Shown here: one piece after another, positions 28,174 to 35,341 of the stretch | Layout of the letters: each line of letters starts with the position of its first letter | Position numbering within the stretch: the first letter of the stretch is position 1 | Assembly: GCF_006716745.1 (NCBI RefSeq) | Contig: NZ_VFPP01000001.1 | Span: forward strand, 3,472,001-3,536,000 | Length of the DNA stretch: 64,000 bases | Direction of reading: 5' to 3' | Source of the DNA: Saccharothrix saharensis | Lineage (GTDB): Bacteria > Actinomycetota > Actinomycetes > Mycobacteriales > Pseudonocardiaceae | Position numbers and translations under genes: made by a program | Notes under the pieces: generated by a model | Told to the model about the DNA's origin: nothing | Databases searched by the model: none | Seen by the model: the letters and a program-made list of their open reading frames with translations, nothing else

Positions 28174-28497
28174 ATGGACCTGACGTTGGTGGATGACAAG
28201 GACGACGAGAAGGCGGTCTCGCTGTTCGATGATCCGAAGGTCGTGGGTGAGGTTCAGGAGTTCGTGGACGGTCAGGCTCCGCGTGTGTTCGCGGTGGTGC
28301 AAGAGACGTTCGGACCTCCTGAGGACTTGCAGATCGTCGCGTGGGGGATGACTACCAAGACGGGCGTCGAGGTGATCAGCGTCCACGGTGGAATGCGCAT
28401 GGGTCTTCAGTCGGCGGAGAGTGCGTTGATCTTCTACCGGGCCGGCGGGCGTGCGATCCCCCGGATCTTCTGGGTCGGGGGGGCCGGTGAGGAGTAA
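28174..28497 (+). CDS. Hypothetical 107-aa element protein
   Basis: Not recognised. An acidic N-terminus (MDLTLVDDKDDEK) is followed by a mixed alpha/beta segment. An AGAAGGGA ribosome site precedes the ATG by 6 bp. It is in the rightward small-gene block and overlaps the next gene by 11 bp. Confidence 0.7.
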   Translation: MDLTLVDDKDDEKAVSLFDDPKVVGEVQEFVDGQAPRVFAVVQETFGPPEDLQIVAWGMTTKTGVEVISVHGGMRMGLQSAESALIFYRAGGRAIPRIFWVGGAGEE

Positions 28498-29047
28498 CGG
28501 GCTCGAGACCGCGCTGGAGTGCGTGGCCCACGGGTGGCCGGTAGTGCCGGGTGCGTTGTGGGTCGGTGATACCTACGTCGATCCGGTCACGAACTCCGAG
28601 TGCGATGCGCTGGCGTTGTCGGCTCCGGCCATGGCGACGTTGGACCCTCAGGAGGTCCGGCGGTTGTGGCCGGTGTCGGACGGCGGTGTCACGCGGTCGG
28701 CGTTGGCCGTTCTCGGGACGCTGATGACCGCCGTGGTGGTGGAGCCTGAGCCGGCGCGGCGGGTGGTCGCGTCGAAGGCGTTCCGCACGGTGCCGACGCC
28801 GGTGGTGATGCTTCCCGTTCCGACACTCGGTCTGATGATCGAGTCGGCCGTGTTCGTGGTGTCATCGGCAGACGGGCTGGACGAGAAGTTGGTGTTCCCT
28901 CCGGGTTCGATGCTGCCGCTGCCTCCCGCCGTGGTCGAAGGGCACCGGACACGGTGGCTCGTGTCGCCGGCCGAGTGTGACGGGCTGCTGATGAGCGGCC
29001 CGGACTTGGCGGACCTGTTGGCGCTGGAGACCTCCAACCGTCGTTGA
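28487..29047 (+). CDS. Prim-pol-like protein (bifunctional primase/polymerase N-domain relative)
   Basis: 186-aa protein beginning 'LETALECVAHGWPVVPGALWVG', the pattern that opens the prim-pol family found in actinobacteria, with a later LPLPP segment also typical of its short members. I cannot identify the metal-binding catalytic carboxylates of active prim-pols, so it may be a non-catalytic relative. It is the only gene in the element with any replication flavour. The GTG at 28487 lies inside the end of the previous gene. The gene ends just before the terminator and GGGACGGG repeats. Confidence 0.5.
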   Translation: MRSNGLETALECVAHGWPVVPGALWVGDTYVDPVTNSECDALALSAPAMATLDPQEVRRLWPVSDGGVTRSALAVLGTLMTAVVVEPEPARRVVASKAFRTVPTPVVMLPVPTLGLMIESAVFVVSSADGLDEKLVFPPGSMLPLPPAVVEGHRTRWLVSPAECDGLLMSGPDLADLLALETSNRR

Positions 29048-29097
29048 CCGCGCCCTGACGGTTGGGCATGGGGTGCCGGACGCCTCCCCCGGCACCT

Positions 29098-29291
29098 GTG
29101 GGACGGGACGGCCGTGTGCGAACCATCCACTCGGATGGCACCGCACACGGCCGTTTCGCCTTGTCTGGGACGGGTGTCCCGTCCCACCCACACCCCGTCA
29201 CAAGAGCTTGTTTGCGCTGGTGAGACGCGGTTTCGGAGGTGTCACAGCCGGTGGGACGGGTTCACCGGTGTGGGACGGGGTTCGGGACGGG
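29098..29291. repeat. Candidate clt: six GGGACGGG repeats at the traB 3' end
   Basis: The 8-mer GGGACGGG occurs at 29100-29107, 29167-29174, 29253-29260, 29272-29279 and 29284-29291, and once inverted at 29178-29185. Four copies are preceded by TG. The last copy abuts the traB stop at 29292. In Streptomyces conjugative plasmids the cis-acting transfer locus lies next to traB and consists of 8-bp repeats read by the TraB C-terminal winged helix. Position and unit size match. Function is inferred. Confidence 0.6.
29110..29152. terminator. Hairpin terminator ending the small-gene block
   Basis: An 11-bp outer stem (29110-29120 with 29142-29152) and an inner CCATCC/GGATGG stem with 4-nt loop, followed by a short T-run (GTTTCG). 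It lies between two convergent transcription units. Confidence 0.75.
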
Positions 29292-31403
29292 TCAGTGGTC
29301 ATCCTCGACCACCTCACCGTCCACGATCGCGCCCTCTCGGACGGCGGTGAGTGCCGCGCGGATGTCGGCGACAAGGTAGCCGCGTACCTGGCGCACGCCG
29401 TCGTCGGTGGTGATCCGGTCGCGGGTCGGTCGGCAGCCGAACTCGCCCATGCGCAGACCGAACGCTGTGGGTTCGACGTCCAGCGCGGCCACGAGTTCCG
29501 CTGTGGGAACGAAGTCACGCCCACCGGGCTGGAGGTCGTCGCCGAGGTAGTCCACAACGGACGCCAGCGGTTCAGGTACCTCCACTTCCGTCGTGCGTTC
29601 GGCGACCGTTCCGAGCGCCTTCGCCACTGCGGCATGGTCGAGCATCGGCCGGTTGTCCTGTCCGGCCGCGTGACCGGACAGGGTGCCCTCTGCCTCCCGA
29701 AGCGCGCGTCCACGGGCGCAGATGGCTCGCCAGTCCTCATTCGGCATGTAGTAGGTCCGCACCGTGGTGGCGAGTACGTCTGCCCCTGCGGTGGTCTCTC
29801 CGTCCGGTCGGAGGATGCCGACGCCCTTGTGCGTGGCCAGTAGCCGGCTGCTGTCGTAGCCGCGTGTGTTCATCTGCTCGCCCAACACGATGTTGCTGTC
29901 GCGCCAGTCCATGACCCGCAGCGCGAACCGTGAGCCCAGTACCGCCCGAAGGTTGCTGGGGATGGTCTTGCTGTCGGGTCGTTGGGTGGCCAGCACGAGC
30001 ACGATGCCGGCGGCCGGTCCCTTGCGGGCTAGCCATGTCAGCAACTCGCCCACGTACTCGCCTGCGGTGAGCTTCTTGTCCTGCACCTCCAGCGGTGTCC
30101 GGTCCTCCAGCGGGATCTGGACTTCGTCGATGAAGATCGCGGTCACCGGCATGTCGAGGTTCGGGTCACGGGACATGGTGGGCGTGATCTTCGACTCGGG
30201 GCACACCTCGTCGTCAAGGTCCTGCATCCGCCGGTAGCGGCCCTGCACCTCGGCGACGAGTTCCACGAGCCAGTCCACCAGGGTCAGGACGTGTGCCGGT
30301 TCGTCACCGGCCATGAACCGGTGGGCGACCTGTGCCGCCGCGTACCAGTCCTTTCCGGCCTTGAAGTCGGCCACGTAGAGCCGGGTGTGCGGGTCCAGGA
30401 TCAAGCCCGCGGCTGCCAACCGTGCCGCGAAAGTCTTGCCCTGCCTGGGGATTGCGCCCACGAGCAATGACGTCCACACCAACGGCAGGTCCACCCGCCG
30501 CTGCCGCGCGTCACGGCCGAACGGCACCGGCCGCCACGCGTCCCACCGCTCCACGGTGAGCAAGGGTGTCCGGAGTGGAGGCGAGCCGTAAGGGTCTTCG
30601 TCGGCGACCCACAGCGCGACCCTGCCCGCGTGGCCGCCGTTGCCGCGTACGCGCTCCACGATGAGCTGTACCTCGTCCACCGCGAGCGCCGACGCCAACG
30701 CCTCCCGGTTCTTCACCACGTCGGCCGCCTTGCGGGTCGCGGGCAGGTCCACGGTGACGGCCCACCCATCACCCTGCCTGGTGGCGCGCTCGACCAGCCT
30801 TAGCGACTCGTCCTTGCCGATGAGCTTCGCGTCCCGGAACGCGTCCACGAGCACCTGAGGGTCCATCGTCCACGTCAGCGTCCGTGGTCCGGCCAGCACC
30901 GGCTTACGGCCCGGTGAGCCGTCCTTGCGGCGGCCGAGCACCGCCAGCGCGACCGCGACCAGTCCGCCAGTGATCCACAGCACCCTGTGTCCGTAGACGA
31001 GATCGAGCACCGCTACCACCACGGCGGCCAGGACGACGACGGCGCCGGTGACCTTCCACCGGAACAACGCCAACGCCCGAATGTCGGTGAACTTGTCCGC
31101 CAACTTCTCCGACTGCTCCGCAGCCGCCCGGTAGTCGGCAACCCGAACCCACGACCGCCACCACCGCGCCGCGACCACGAGCCCACGCACGACCGCACCG
31201 ACGAACCGGAACGGCGACCGCAGCACCGCCACCACGAGATCCTTGACGGCCTGCACCACGAGCCGCCGCGACTTCAGCACACCGGGCACACGCGGTGAAC
31301 GCTGCCACCAGTCCACCAGCCGCTGTCCCCACGACCTCCGTGACGGCTGGTCGTTCACGAACTCACCTTCAAGAACCGCGCTCACGACCTCCCGACCGTT
31401 CAT
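29292..31403 (-). CDS. traB: TraB-like FtsK/SpoIIIE conjugative DNA translocase
   Basis: 703-aa motor for intermycelial DNA transfer. Two membrane helices lie at about 118-136 and 141-157. The RecA-like domain has Walker A GAIPRQGKT (316-324) and Walker B AIFIDE (422-427), followed by 'LATQRPDSKTIPSNLRAVLGSRFALRV'. A C-terminal winged helix occupies about 612-682 ('VVDYLGDD...FVPTAELVAAL'), equivalent to the TraB/FtsK-gamma reader of short DNA repeats. TraB proteins form hexamers that pump double-stranded DNA from a clt locus. Such repeats lie directly at its 3' end. The ATG at 31403 overlaps the upstream stop by 4 bp. It is the last gene of the xis-whiB-spd-spd-traB operon. Confidence 0.93.
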   Translation of the reverse strand: MNGREVVSAVLEGEFVNDQPSRRSWGQRLVDWWQRSPRVPGVLKSRRLVVQAVKDLVVAVLRSPFRFVGAVVRGLVVAARWWRSWVRVADYRAAAEQSEKLADKFTDIRALALFRWKVTGAVVVLAAVVVAVLDLVYGHRVLWITGGLVAVALAVLGRRKDGSPGRKPVLAGPRTLTWTMDPQVLVDAFRDAKLIGKDESLRLVERATRQGDGWAVTVDLPATRKAADVVKNREALASALAVDEVQLIVERVRGNGGHAGRVALWVADEDPYGSPPLRTPLLTVERWDAWRPVPFGRDARQRRVDLPLVWTSLLVGAIPRQGKTFAARLAAAGLILDPHTRLYVADFKAGKDWYAAAQVAHRFMAGDEPAHVLTLVDWLVELVAEVQGRYRRMQDLDDEVCPESKITPTMSRDPNLDMPVTAIFIDEVQIPLEDRTPLEVQDKKLTAGEYVGELLTWLARKGPAAGIVLVLATQRPDSKTIPSNLRAVLGSRFALRVMDWRDSNIVLGEQMNTRGYDSSRLLATHKGVGILRPDGETTAGADVLATTVRTYYMPNEDWRAICARGRALREAEGTLSGHAAGQDNRPMLDHAAVAKALGTVAERTTEVEVPEPLASVVDYLGDDLQPGGRDFVPTAELVAALDVEPTAFGLRMGEFGCRPTRDRITTDDGVRQVRGYLVADIRAALTAVREGAIVDGEVVEDDH

Positions 31404-32197
31404 GACCCGCTCCCGCCCACTTCACGGACGAGCGTGGCGGCGAGCCGTGAGGACAGCCCGCGCGAGCACCCGGTGACCTCACGCACCCACGACGGCGTCA
31501 CCGTGACCTCTGGTGCCCACGCCGCCCGTGCTGCCGCCAGGTACTCCCCGAACGTGGTCCGACGCTTGCTTCTGGCGCTCGTTCGCGGCTGTCGCTCATG
31601 AACGGTCACCGGCCTGCGCTGGTCGGCCTCCGTGAACGCTGCCGACACCGCTTCGGTCAGCTTGTCCCGGAGGTCGGTGACCGCCTCCGCCGCGACGAAC
31701 ACCACGAGCGGCGGCACCGAGTGCAGCACGATCCCCGACAGCGAACCGGCCGCGTAGGACGCCCATGTGTTCATGACGTAGGTGGCAGCGAGCGTGAACC
31801 ACTTCGCCCGCCGCACCCACGGCCCCGTCCGCACCCGATACCGCGCCGTCACCTGCTCCGCCCGCAGGATCGCGAGCAGCACGAGCGACACCGTGGGATC
31901 GAGCAACCACGCGGCCAACCACGGCAACGACCACACCGGCGCGTCACCAGCCGCGAAGTGCTGGACGTTGGTCATGGTGAACCCGAGACCGAGCACGATC
32001 CCCGCCCAACACAACCGGTCGACCTGCGCCCGTACTCGCTCGACCCGCAACGCCACCACGTCCGGCCGCGCCTGGTGCGCCCGCAGCTCCGCCGCCTCGG
32101 CAGCCTCCCGCGCGAGCCTCGCGGCCGTGTTCTCGTCCGGCGCGGCGGGTGGCCGCCCGAAGGCGACCACCCTTCCCACACCCTTCGGTGTGCTCAC
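31400..32197 (-). CDS. DUF2637 / SpdB-like membrane protein
   Basis: 265-aa protein with four hydrophobic helices between about 60 and 185 ('CWAGIVLGLGFTMTNVQHFA', 'WLLDPTVSLVLLAILRAEQV', 'WFTLAATYVMNTWASYAAGS', 'IVLHSVPPLVVFVAAEAV') and a basic cytosolic C-terminus with a winged-helix-like end. DUF2637 proteins are standard in actinomycete conjugative elements, where Spd proteins aid spread of the element along the recipient mycelium. The GTG at 32197 overlaps the stop of the upstream gene by 4 bp. Confidence 0.88.
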   Translation of the reverse strand: MSTPKGVGRVVAFGRPPAAPDENTAARLAREAAEAAELRAHQARPDVVALRVERVRAQVDRLCWAGIVLGLGFTMTNVQHFAAGDAPVWSLPWLAAWLLDPTVSLVLLAILRAEQVTARYRVRTGPWVRRAKWFTLAATYVMNTWASYAAGSLSGIVLHSVPPLVVFVAAEAVTDLRDKLTEAVSAAFTEADQRRPVTVHERQPRTSARSKRRTTFGEYLAAARAAWAPEVTVTPSWVREVTGCSRGLSSRLAATLVREVGGSGS

Positions 32198-32523
32198 CGT
32201 CGATCACCCCTACGACGCGGACCGTCCACCGCAGTCACCGTCAACGCCCTGGTGAGCGTGTAGGCCGAGAACAACGCCGGCAGACCGAGCGCCACCCACA
32301 GCAACGTGGAGTCACGCCCGTGCGTGATCACCAGCCACTGCACACCCACGATGACGCCGGCCGTCACGAGCACCCGACCCGTAAGCGACAGCAACCGGGC
32401 ACCGGCACGCGCCGTGTCCGCCGCAGCCTTCGCCTTACGCGAACCGGCCCGCCACACCATCACCAACGCCAGCAGCACACCCACGCCAGCGAACACCTGA
32501 GTAGCCGTCAGGTCGATCGTCAT
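32194..32523 (-). CDS. Small two-span membrane protein of the transfer operon
   Basis: 109-aa protein starting MTIDLTATQVFAGVGVLLAL, with hydrophobic segments near the N-terminus and in the middle ('TGRVLVTAGVIVGVQWLVI', 'LLWVALGLPALFSAYTL'). Not assigned to a named family. Size, membrane nature and place in the operon suit a small Spd-type spread protein. The ATG at 32523 overlaps the WhiB stop (ATGA). Confidence 0.75.
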   Translation of the reverse strand: MTIDLTATQVFAGVGVLLALVMVWRAGSRKAKAAADTARAGARLLSLTGRVLVTAGVIVGVQWLVITHGRDSTLLWVALGLPALFSAYTLTRALTVTAVDGPRRRGDRR

Positions 32524-32867
32524 GACGACGGCCCACCCATCCGGCCACGCCGCGCCCGCCACACCGGGTACAGGGCACGCCGCTCCTCCTCGGACAGGCC
32601 ACCCCACACACCAACCGTGTCAGCACCGGCCGTACGCAACTCCAACTCCAAGCACGCACGCCGCACCGGACACTCCGCACACAACCGGGCAGCCAACTCC
32701 CGATCGGTCGACTCCTCCTCGTCCCACTCCGGCACCTCGTCGACCGGCACCAACCACAAGCACCGACCGTCCAACGTGACGATCTCCCACAACACCTCGT
32801 CCGGCACCGCCGCGAACCGGTCAAGATCCGCCGCAACCACCTCGAAGTAGTCCTCCGGGTTCACCAC
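32520..32867 (-). CDS. WhiB-family iron-sulfur transcription factor encoded by the element
   Basis: 115-aa Wbl protein. Cluster cysteines are Cys36, Cys63, Cys66 and Cys72 (C...CxxCxxxxxC), followed by the GVWGGLSEEERR turn that contacts the sigma-A region and a basic C-terminus. Wbl proteins bind a [4Fe-4S] cluster and act with the primary sigma factor. Encoded second in the transfer operon, it may tie transfer or host development genes to redox state. The start is GTG at 32867 or 32864; the latter gives a GTGA overlap with the Xis stop. Confidence 0.92.
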   Translation of the reverse strand: MVNPEDYFEVVAADLDRFAAVPDEVLWEIVTLDGRCLWLVPVDEVPEWDEEESTDRELAARLCAECPVRRACLELELRTAGADTVGVWGGLSEEERRALYPVWRARRGRMGGPSS

Positions 32868-33139
32868 GAGGCACCCCCGACCTTCCGGTTGAACTCGCGG
32901 GCAGCTCGCCGCTGAGCAGCGATCTGAGCGGGGTCGACCAACCCCCCACTCGTGGCCGCTTGCTCCAAGAGCTGGTCAAGCGCGATGGCTGGCACCACGT
33001 AGCGCGTCCGCAGCCGAACGGCTGGGAAGTCACCCTCACGGATCACTCGGTAGAGCGTGGAAGGCGCGACGCGCAGAATCCGCGCCGCCTCTCGGACTGT
33101 GTAGAACGCCGGCTTGGCGCTCTCAGGCTTGTCGCTCAT
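32861..33139 (-). CDS. xis: Excisionase-like HTH protein (MerR-type HTH_17)
   Basis: 92-aa protein with a winged HTH at about residues 13-60 ('FYTVREAARILRVAPSTLYRVIREGDFPAVRLRTRYVVPAIAL'), the form of Xis/AlpA excisionases that bend att DNA. The ATG at 33139 has AAGGGG upstream. A TTG six bases earlier is less likely. Unlike typical AICEs it is not next to int but heads the transfer operon, so excision and transfer would be switched on together. Confidence 0.85.
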   Translation of the reverse strand: MSDKPESAKPAFYTVREAARILRVAPSTLYRVIREGDFPAVRLRTRYVVPAIALDQLLEQAATSGGLVDPAQIAAQRRAAREFNRKVGGASW

Positions 33140-33304
33140 AAGCAAGACCCCTTGTGTCGAACGTCTAGTTTCAGTCGCGTTCGCGGGTCAATTTCATCCC
33201 GCCAAGGCACAGCAAGGGCCAAAACCGCTGGACACTGCGTGTTCGGAGGTCAGCGGAATTGCACCGCGCTACGCTCGCCTTTCGGGCGGAGCGCGGAGGA
33301 GCAC
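33140..33304. promoter_or_regulatory. Divergent control region between transfer operon and XRE regulator
   Basis: 165 bp holding the promoters of xis-traB (left) and the XRE gene (right). It contains the half-site CGGGTCAATTTCA (33184-33196), also found at 27251-27263, and CGAACG/CGTTCG inverted arms about 14 bp apart. It is the most likely decision point for element transfer. Confidence 0.5.
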
Positions 33305-33733
33305 TTGACCGGGGACTGGGCGGCGGTCGCACAAGCGATCAACCAGCGCATGGCCGAACTGGACATCAGCCAGCGCGAACTCACCGACCGCTCGGGTGTG
33401 TCCAAGGCGATCGTCGGCGAGCTCCAGAACAACAGCACACAGCGCCGAAGAAGCCGCCGGACGCTCGAAGCGCTCTCGACAGCGCTCGACTGGCATCCAG
33501 GCCACCTGACCGCCGTATTGGCAGGTCACCTGCCTCCGCGGCAAGGCGAACCAACGCCCCGCGGCGACGACGACATTCCCGGCCGGCTGGCAGTCATCGA
33601 GCACCAGCTCCGCGAGATCCGCCAGCAACTCGACAGCGTCGAGACGCTCAGCGACCGAGTCGATCAACTCAGCGAGAACGTGACAAAAATGCTCGCCTTC
33701 GTGGAGTCGAACCTCAACCGACCGAGCCGCTAA
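33305..33733 (+). CDS. XRE-family regulator with coiled-coil tail, probable element repressor
   Basis: 142-aa protein. The HTH_XRE is at about 5-65 ('VAQAINQRMAELDISQRELTDRSGVSKAIVGELQN') and a C-terminal heptad-rich segment ('LAVIEHQLREIRQQLDSVETLSDRVDQLSENV') suggests dimerisation. The TTG at 33305 is favoured by GGAGGAG 6 bp upstream and by the HTH starting right after. It is divergent from the transfer operon and is its likely repressor. Confidence 0.8.
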   Translation: MTGDWAAVAQAINQRMAELDISQRELTDRSGVSKAIVGELQNNSTQRRRSRRTLEALSTALDWHPGHLTAVLAGHLPPRQGEPTPRGDDDIPGRLAVIEHQLREIRQQLDSVETLSDRVDQLSENVTKMLAFVESNLNRPSR

Positions 33734-33792
33734 GGGGAACTGATGGCTGCTGCTTCTCATGCCAAGAAGTCAACGCCGAGCAGCCTTCACCA

Positions 33793-33847
33793 ACCATGCA
33801 CAACCAGTGCAGTTCCACTGCACGGCCAATGCACTTTCAGTGCACTT
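33793..33847. repeat. Five tandem 11-bp repeats (CANTGCAC), helically phased
   Basis: TGCA begins at 33797, 33808, 33819, 33830 and 33841, exactly 11 bp apart. Each copy is flanked by CCA or TCA two bases upstream and usually by C after it, giving the unit YCANTGCAS. The spacing is about one DNA turn, so proteins would line up on one face. Adjacent copies also form inverted repeats (GTGCAG-N5-CTGCAC and TGCACT-TTC-AGTGCA). It could be an operator array for the HTH-Nudix gene starting at 33871 or replication iterons. Confidence 0.85.
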
Positions 33848-33870
33848 CGCCACCACGAAGGCACAGGCCA

Positions 33871-34557
33871 GTGGACATAGTGCGGGAGTGGAGCGGTCGA
33901 GCAGCCTGCGTGCTCCAAGCAGCACTGCGGGAGTCAAACGAGTCCTTCGCTGACCGTCTAGGAGTCTCCCCCAGGGCCGTCGCCGCGTGGCATGAAAAGC
34001 CAACACTCAAACCGAGACCTGAAGTGCAACAGATACTTGACCGGACTCTAGAGAACGCGTCGGATGCCGAGCGAAACAGATTTGCGACGATCCTCGCGAC
34101 CGACAGTGGTGCATCTCGCCAGTCGACTGACTCAAGTACACCGATTCACGCTCTTCGCGTCGCAATTGCCATAGTTCTCAAAGGCTCACAAGTTCTAATC
34201 GTGCAGCGTCGCAGTGAAGATTCCAGTGGAATCTCTTGGCAGTTCCCTGCCGGAATGGTGAAGCCCGGAGCATCCTCTGAGATCGTCGCCGTACGAGAAA
34301 CGCTCGCGGAGACCGGTATTCATTGCGCGGTCGTTCGCAACCTCGGAAGCCGGCTACATCCAACCACCCACGTGTACTGTGACTACCTGCTGTGCGAGTA
34401 CTTGGGCGGTGATGCGCAGAACCTGGACGTGGTGGAAAACGTCAGTGTCACGTGGACAACTAGCGACCGATTGACCCGTTTCATCCCAATCGACCTAATA
34501 TTCTCGCCAGTACTAGATGCCATTGAGGAGCTTGCACATGACCGACGTGACACCTGA
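33871..34557 (+). CDS. HTH-Nudix protein 2, paralogue of the one at 26496, Nudix box degenerate
   Basis: 228-aa protein. The N-terminal part (about 8-60, 'ACVLQAALRESNESFADRLGVSPRAVAAWHEKP') is an XRE-like HTH, and a Nudix domain follows from about 93. The Nudix box (128-150) has Ala134 in place of the first Glu and Ala146 in place of one Glu of the EE pair, exactly the positions altered in the paralogue. The two proteins share long stretches such as WQFPAGMVKPGA and SRLHP. The GTG at 33871 (GAAGG 11 bp upstream) or 33880 is the start. Downstream of a five-copy repeat array, it is a candidate nucleotide-sensing regulator. It overlaps the next Nudix gene by 20 bp. Confidence 0.82.
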   Translation: MDIVREWSGRAACVLQAALRESNESFADRLGVSPRAVAAWHEKPTLKPRPEVQQILDRTLENASDAERNRFATILATDSGASRQSTDSSTPIHALRVAIAIVLKGSQVLIVQRRSEDSSGISWQFPAGMVKPGASSEIVAVRETLAETGIHCAVVRNLGSRLHPTTHVYCDYLLCEYLGGDAQNLDVVENVSVTWTTSDRLTRFIPIDLIFSPVLDAIEELAHDRRDT

Positions 34558-34951
34558 GACGCCGCGTCCGGCGATCGCCGCCGCAATCATTACACTGAAT
34601 AACCGCGTCCTCATGGTCAGGCGTCGCGTCTCGGAGGGAAGCCTCTCATGGCAATTTCCGGCTGGCGAAGTGGAGCCGGGAGAAACTCCTCTCGAAGCTG
34701 CGGCGCGCGAAGCCAATGAAGAGACCGGCGTGACCGTTGCAGAAGGAAAGCTTCTGGGCGAACGCGTACACCCCAAGACAGGTCGTACGATGATCTACGT
34801 TGCGTTTAATCACATCGAAGGACAAGCCAGCGTAGCAGATGACGAAGAACTCGATTCCATTGCCTGGGTTTCACGAGGCGAACTGCCCGAGTATGTCCCC
34901 TATGGCTTTTTCGAACCCGTTCAGACACACCTTGATGGCAAGCTTTCATGA
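34538..34951 (+). CDS. Nudix hydrolase with canonical box (MutT-like)
   Basis: 137-aa single-domain Nudix enzyme. The box is intact: Gly43, Glu49, Arg57-Glu58, Glu61-Glu62 and Gly64 (GEVEPGETP then REANEETGV). It should hydrolyse a nucleoside diphosphate derivative; the substrate is not predictable. The ATG at 34538 has GAGGAG 7 bp upstream and lies within the end of the HTH-Nudix gene, so the two are translationally linked. This pairs a probable sensor with a working hydrolase. Confidence 0.92.
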   Translation: MTDVTPETPRPAIAAAIITLNNRVLMVRRRVSEGSLSWQFPAGEVEPGETPLEAAAREANEETGVTVAEGKLLGERVHPKTGRTMIYVAFNHIEGQASVADDEELDSIAWVSRGELPEYVPYGFFEPVQTHLDGKLS

Positions 34952-35091
34952 GGGCTAACCATTTTGAACAGCAAATATCAACGGTTTGTTGCTACAAATT
35001 GTGCGTTATCGGCAAGTTTCCGCCAGTAACACTTCAGGGCGGCTTGACGATATTCATGCAATAGCATATCAAGTCAGCTAACGGGGACGAG

Positions 35092-35262
35092 GTGAGACAG
35101 GGGCTGTGGAGTCCTGAGCGGCCCAAGCAGACCAGGGAATACCGGAATGGCTACTACATCACCTACTGGCTTCGCCTAGTTACTGGAACGGGCCGCGAGA
35201 ACCTGAGTTACAGACAGTATATCGACCACACACCAACCGTAGCGAGGCGTTGCTCCTGTTAG
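35092..35262 (+). CDS. Candidate 56-aa small protein upstream of the helicase
   Basis: A GTG-started frame encoding a basic, Tyr/Arg-rich peptide ('EYRNGYYITYWLRLV', 'YRQYIDHTPTVARRC'), with GGGGACGAG just upstream. It lies in the 390-bp gap between the Nudix hydrolase and the helicase. No family is recognised. The rest of the gap (34952-35091 and 35263-35341) is AT-richer and shows no other gene. Confidence 0.35.
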   Translation: MRQGLWSPERPKQTREYRNGYYITYWLRLVTGTGRENLSYRQYIDHTPTVARRCSC

Positions 35263-35341
35263 CTAGATCAGGTGATGATTTGCGCCCTGCCACCCAGTAG
35301 TGTGACAACCCCAAGCACTGCAAGTAGTCAAGGTGGGCACC

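Noticed and set aside
33793..33847. Possible CRISPR array
   Set aside because: The unit is 11 bp with no spacers and no cas genes nearby. It is an operator or iteron array.
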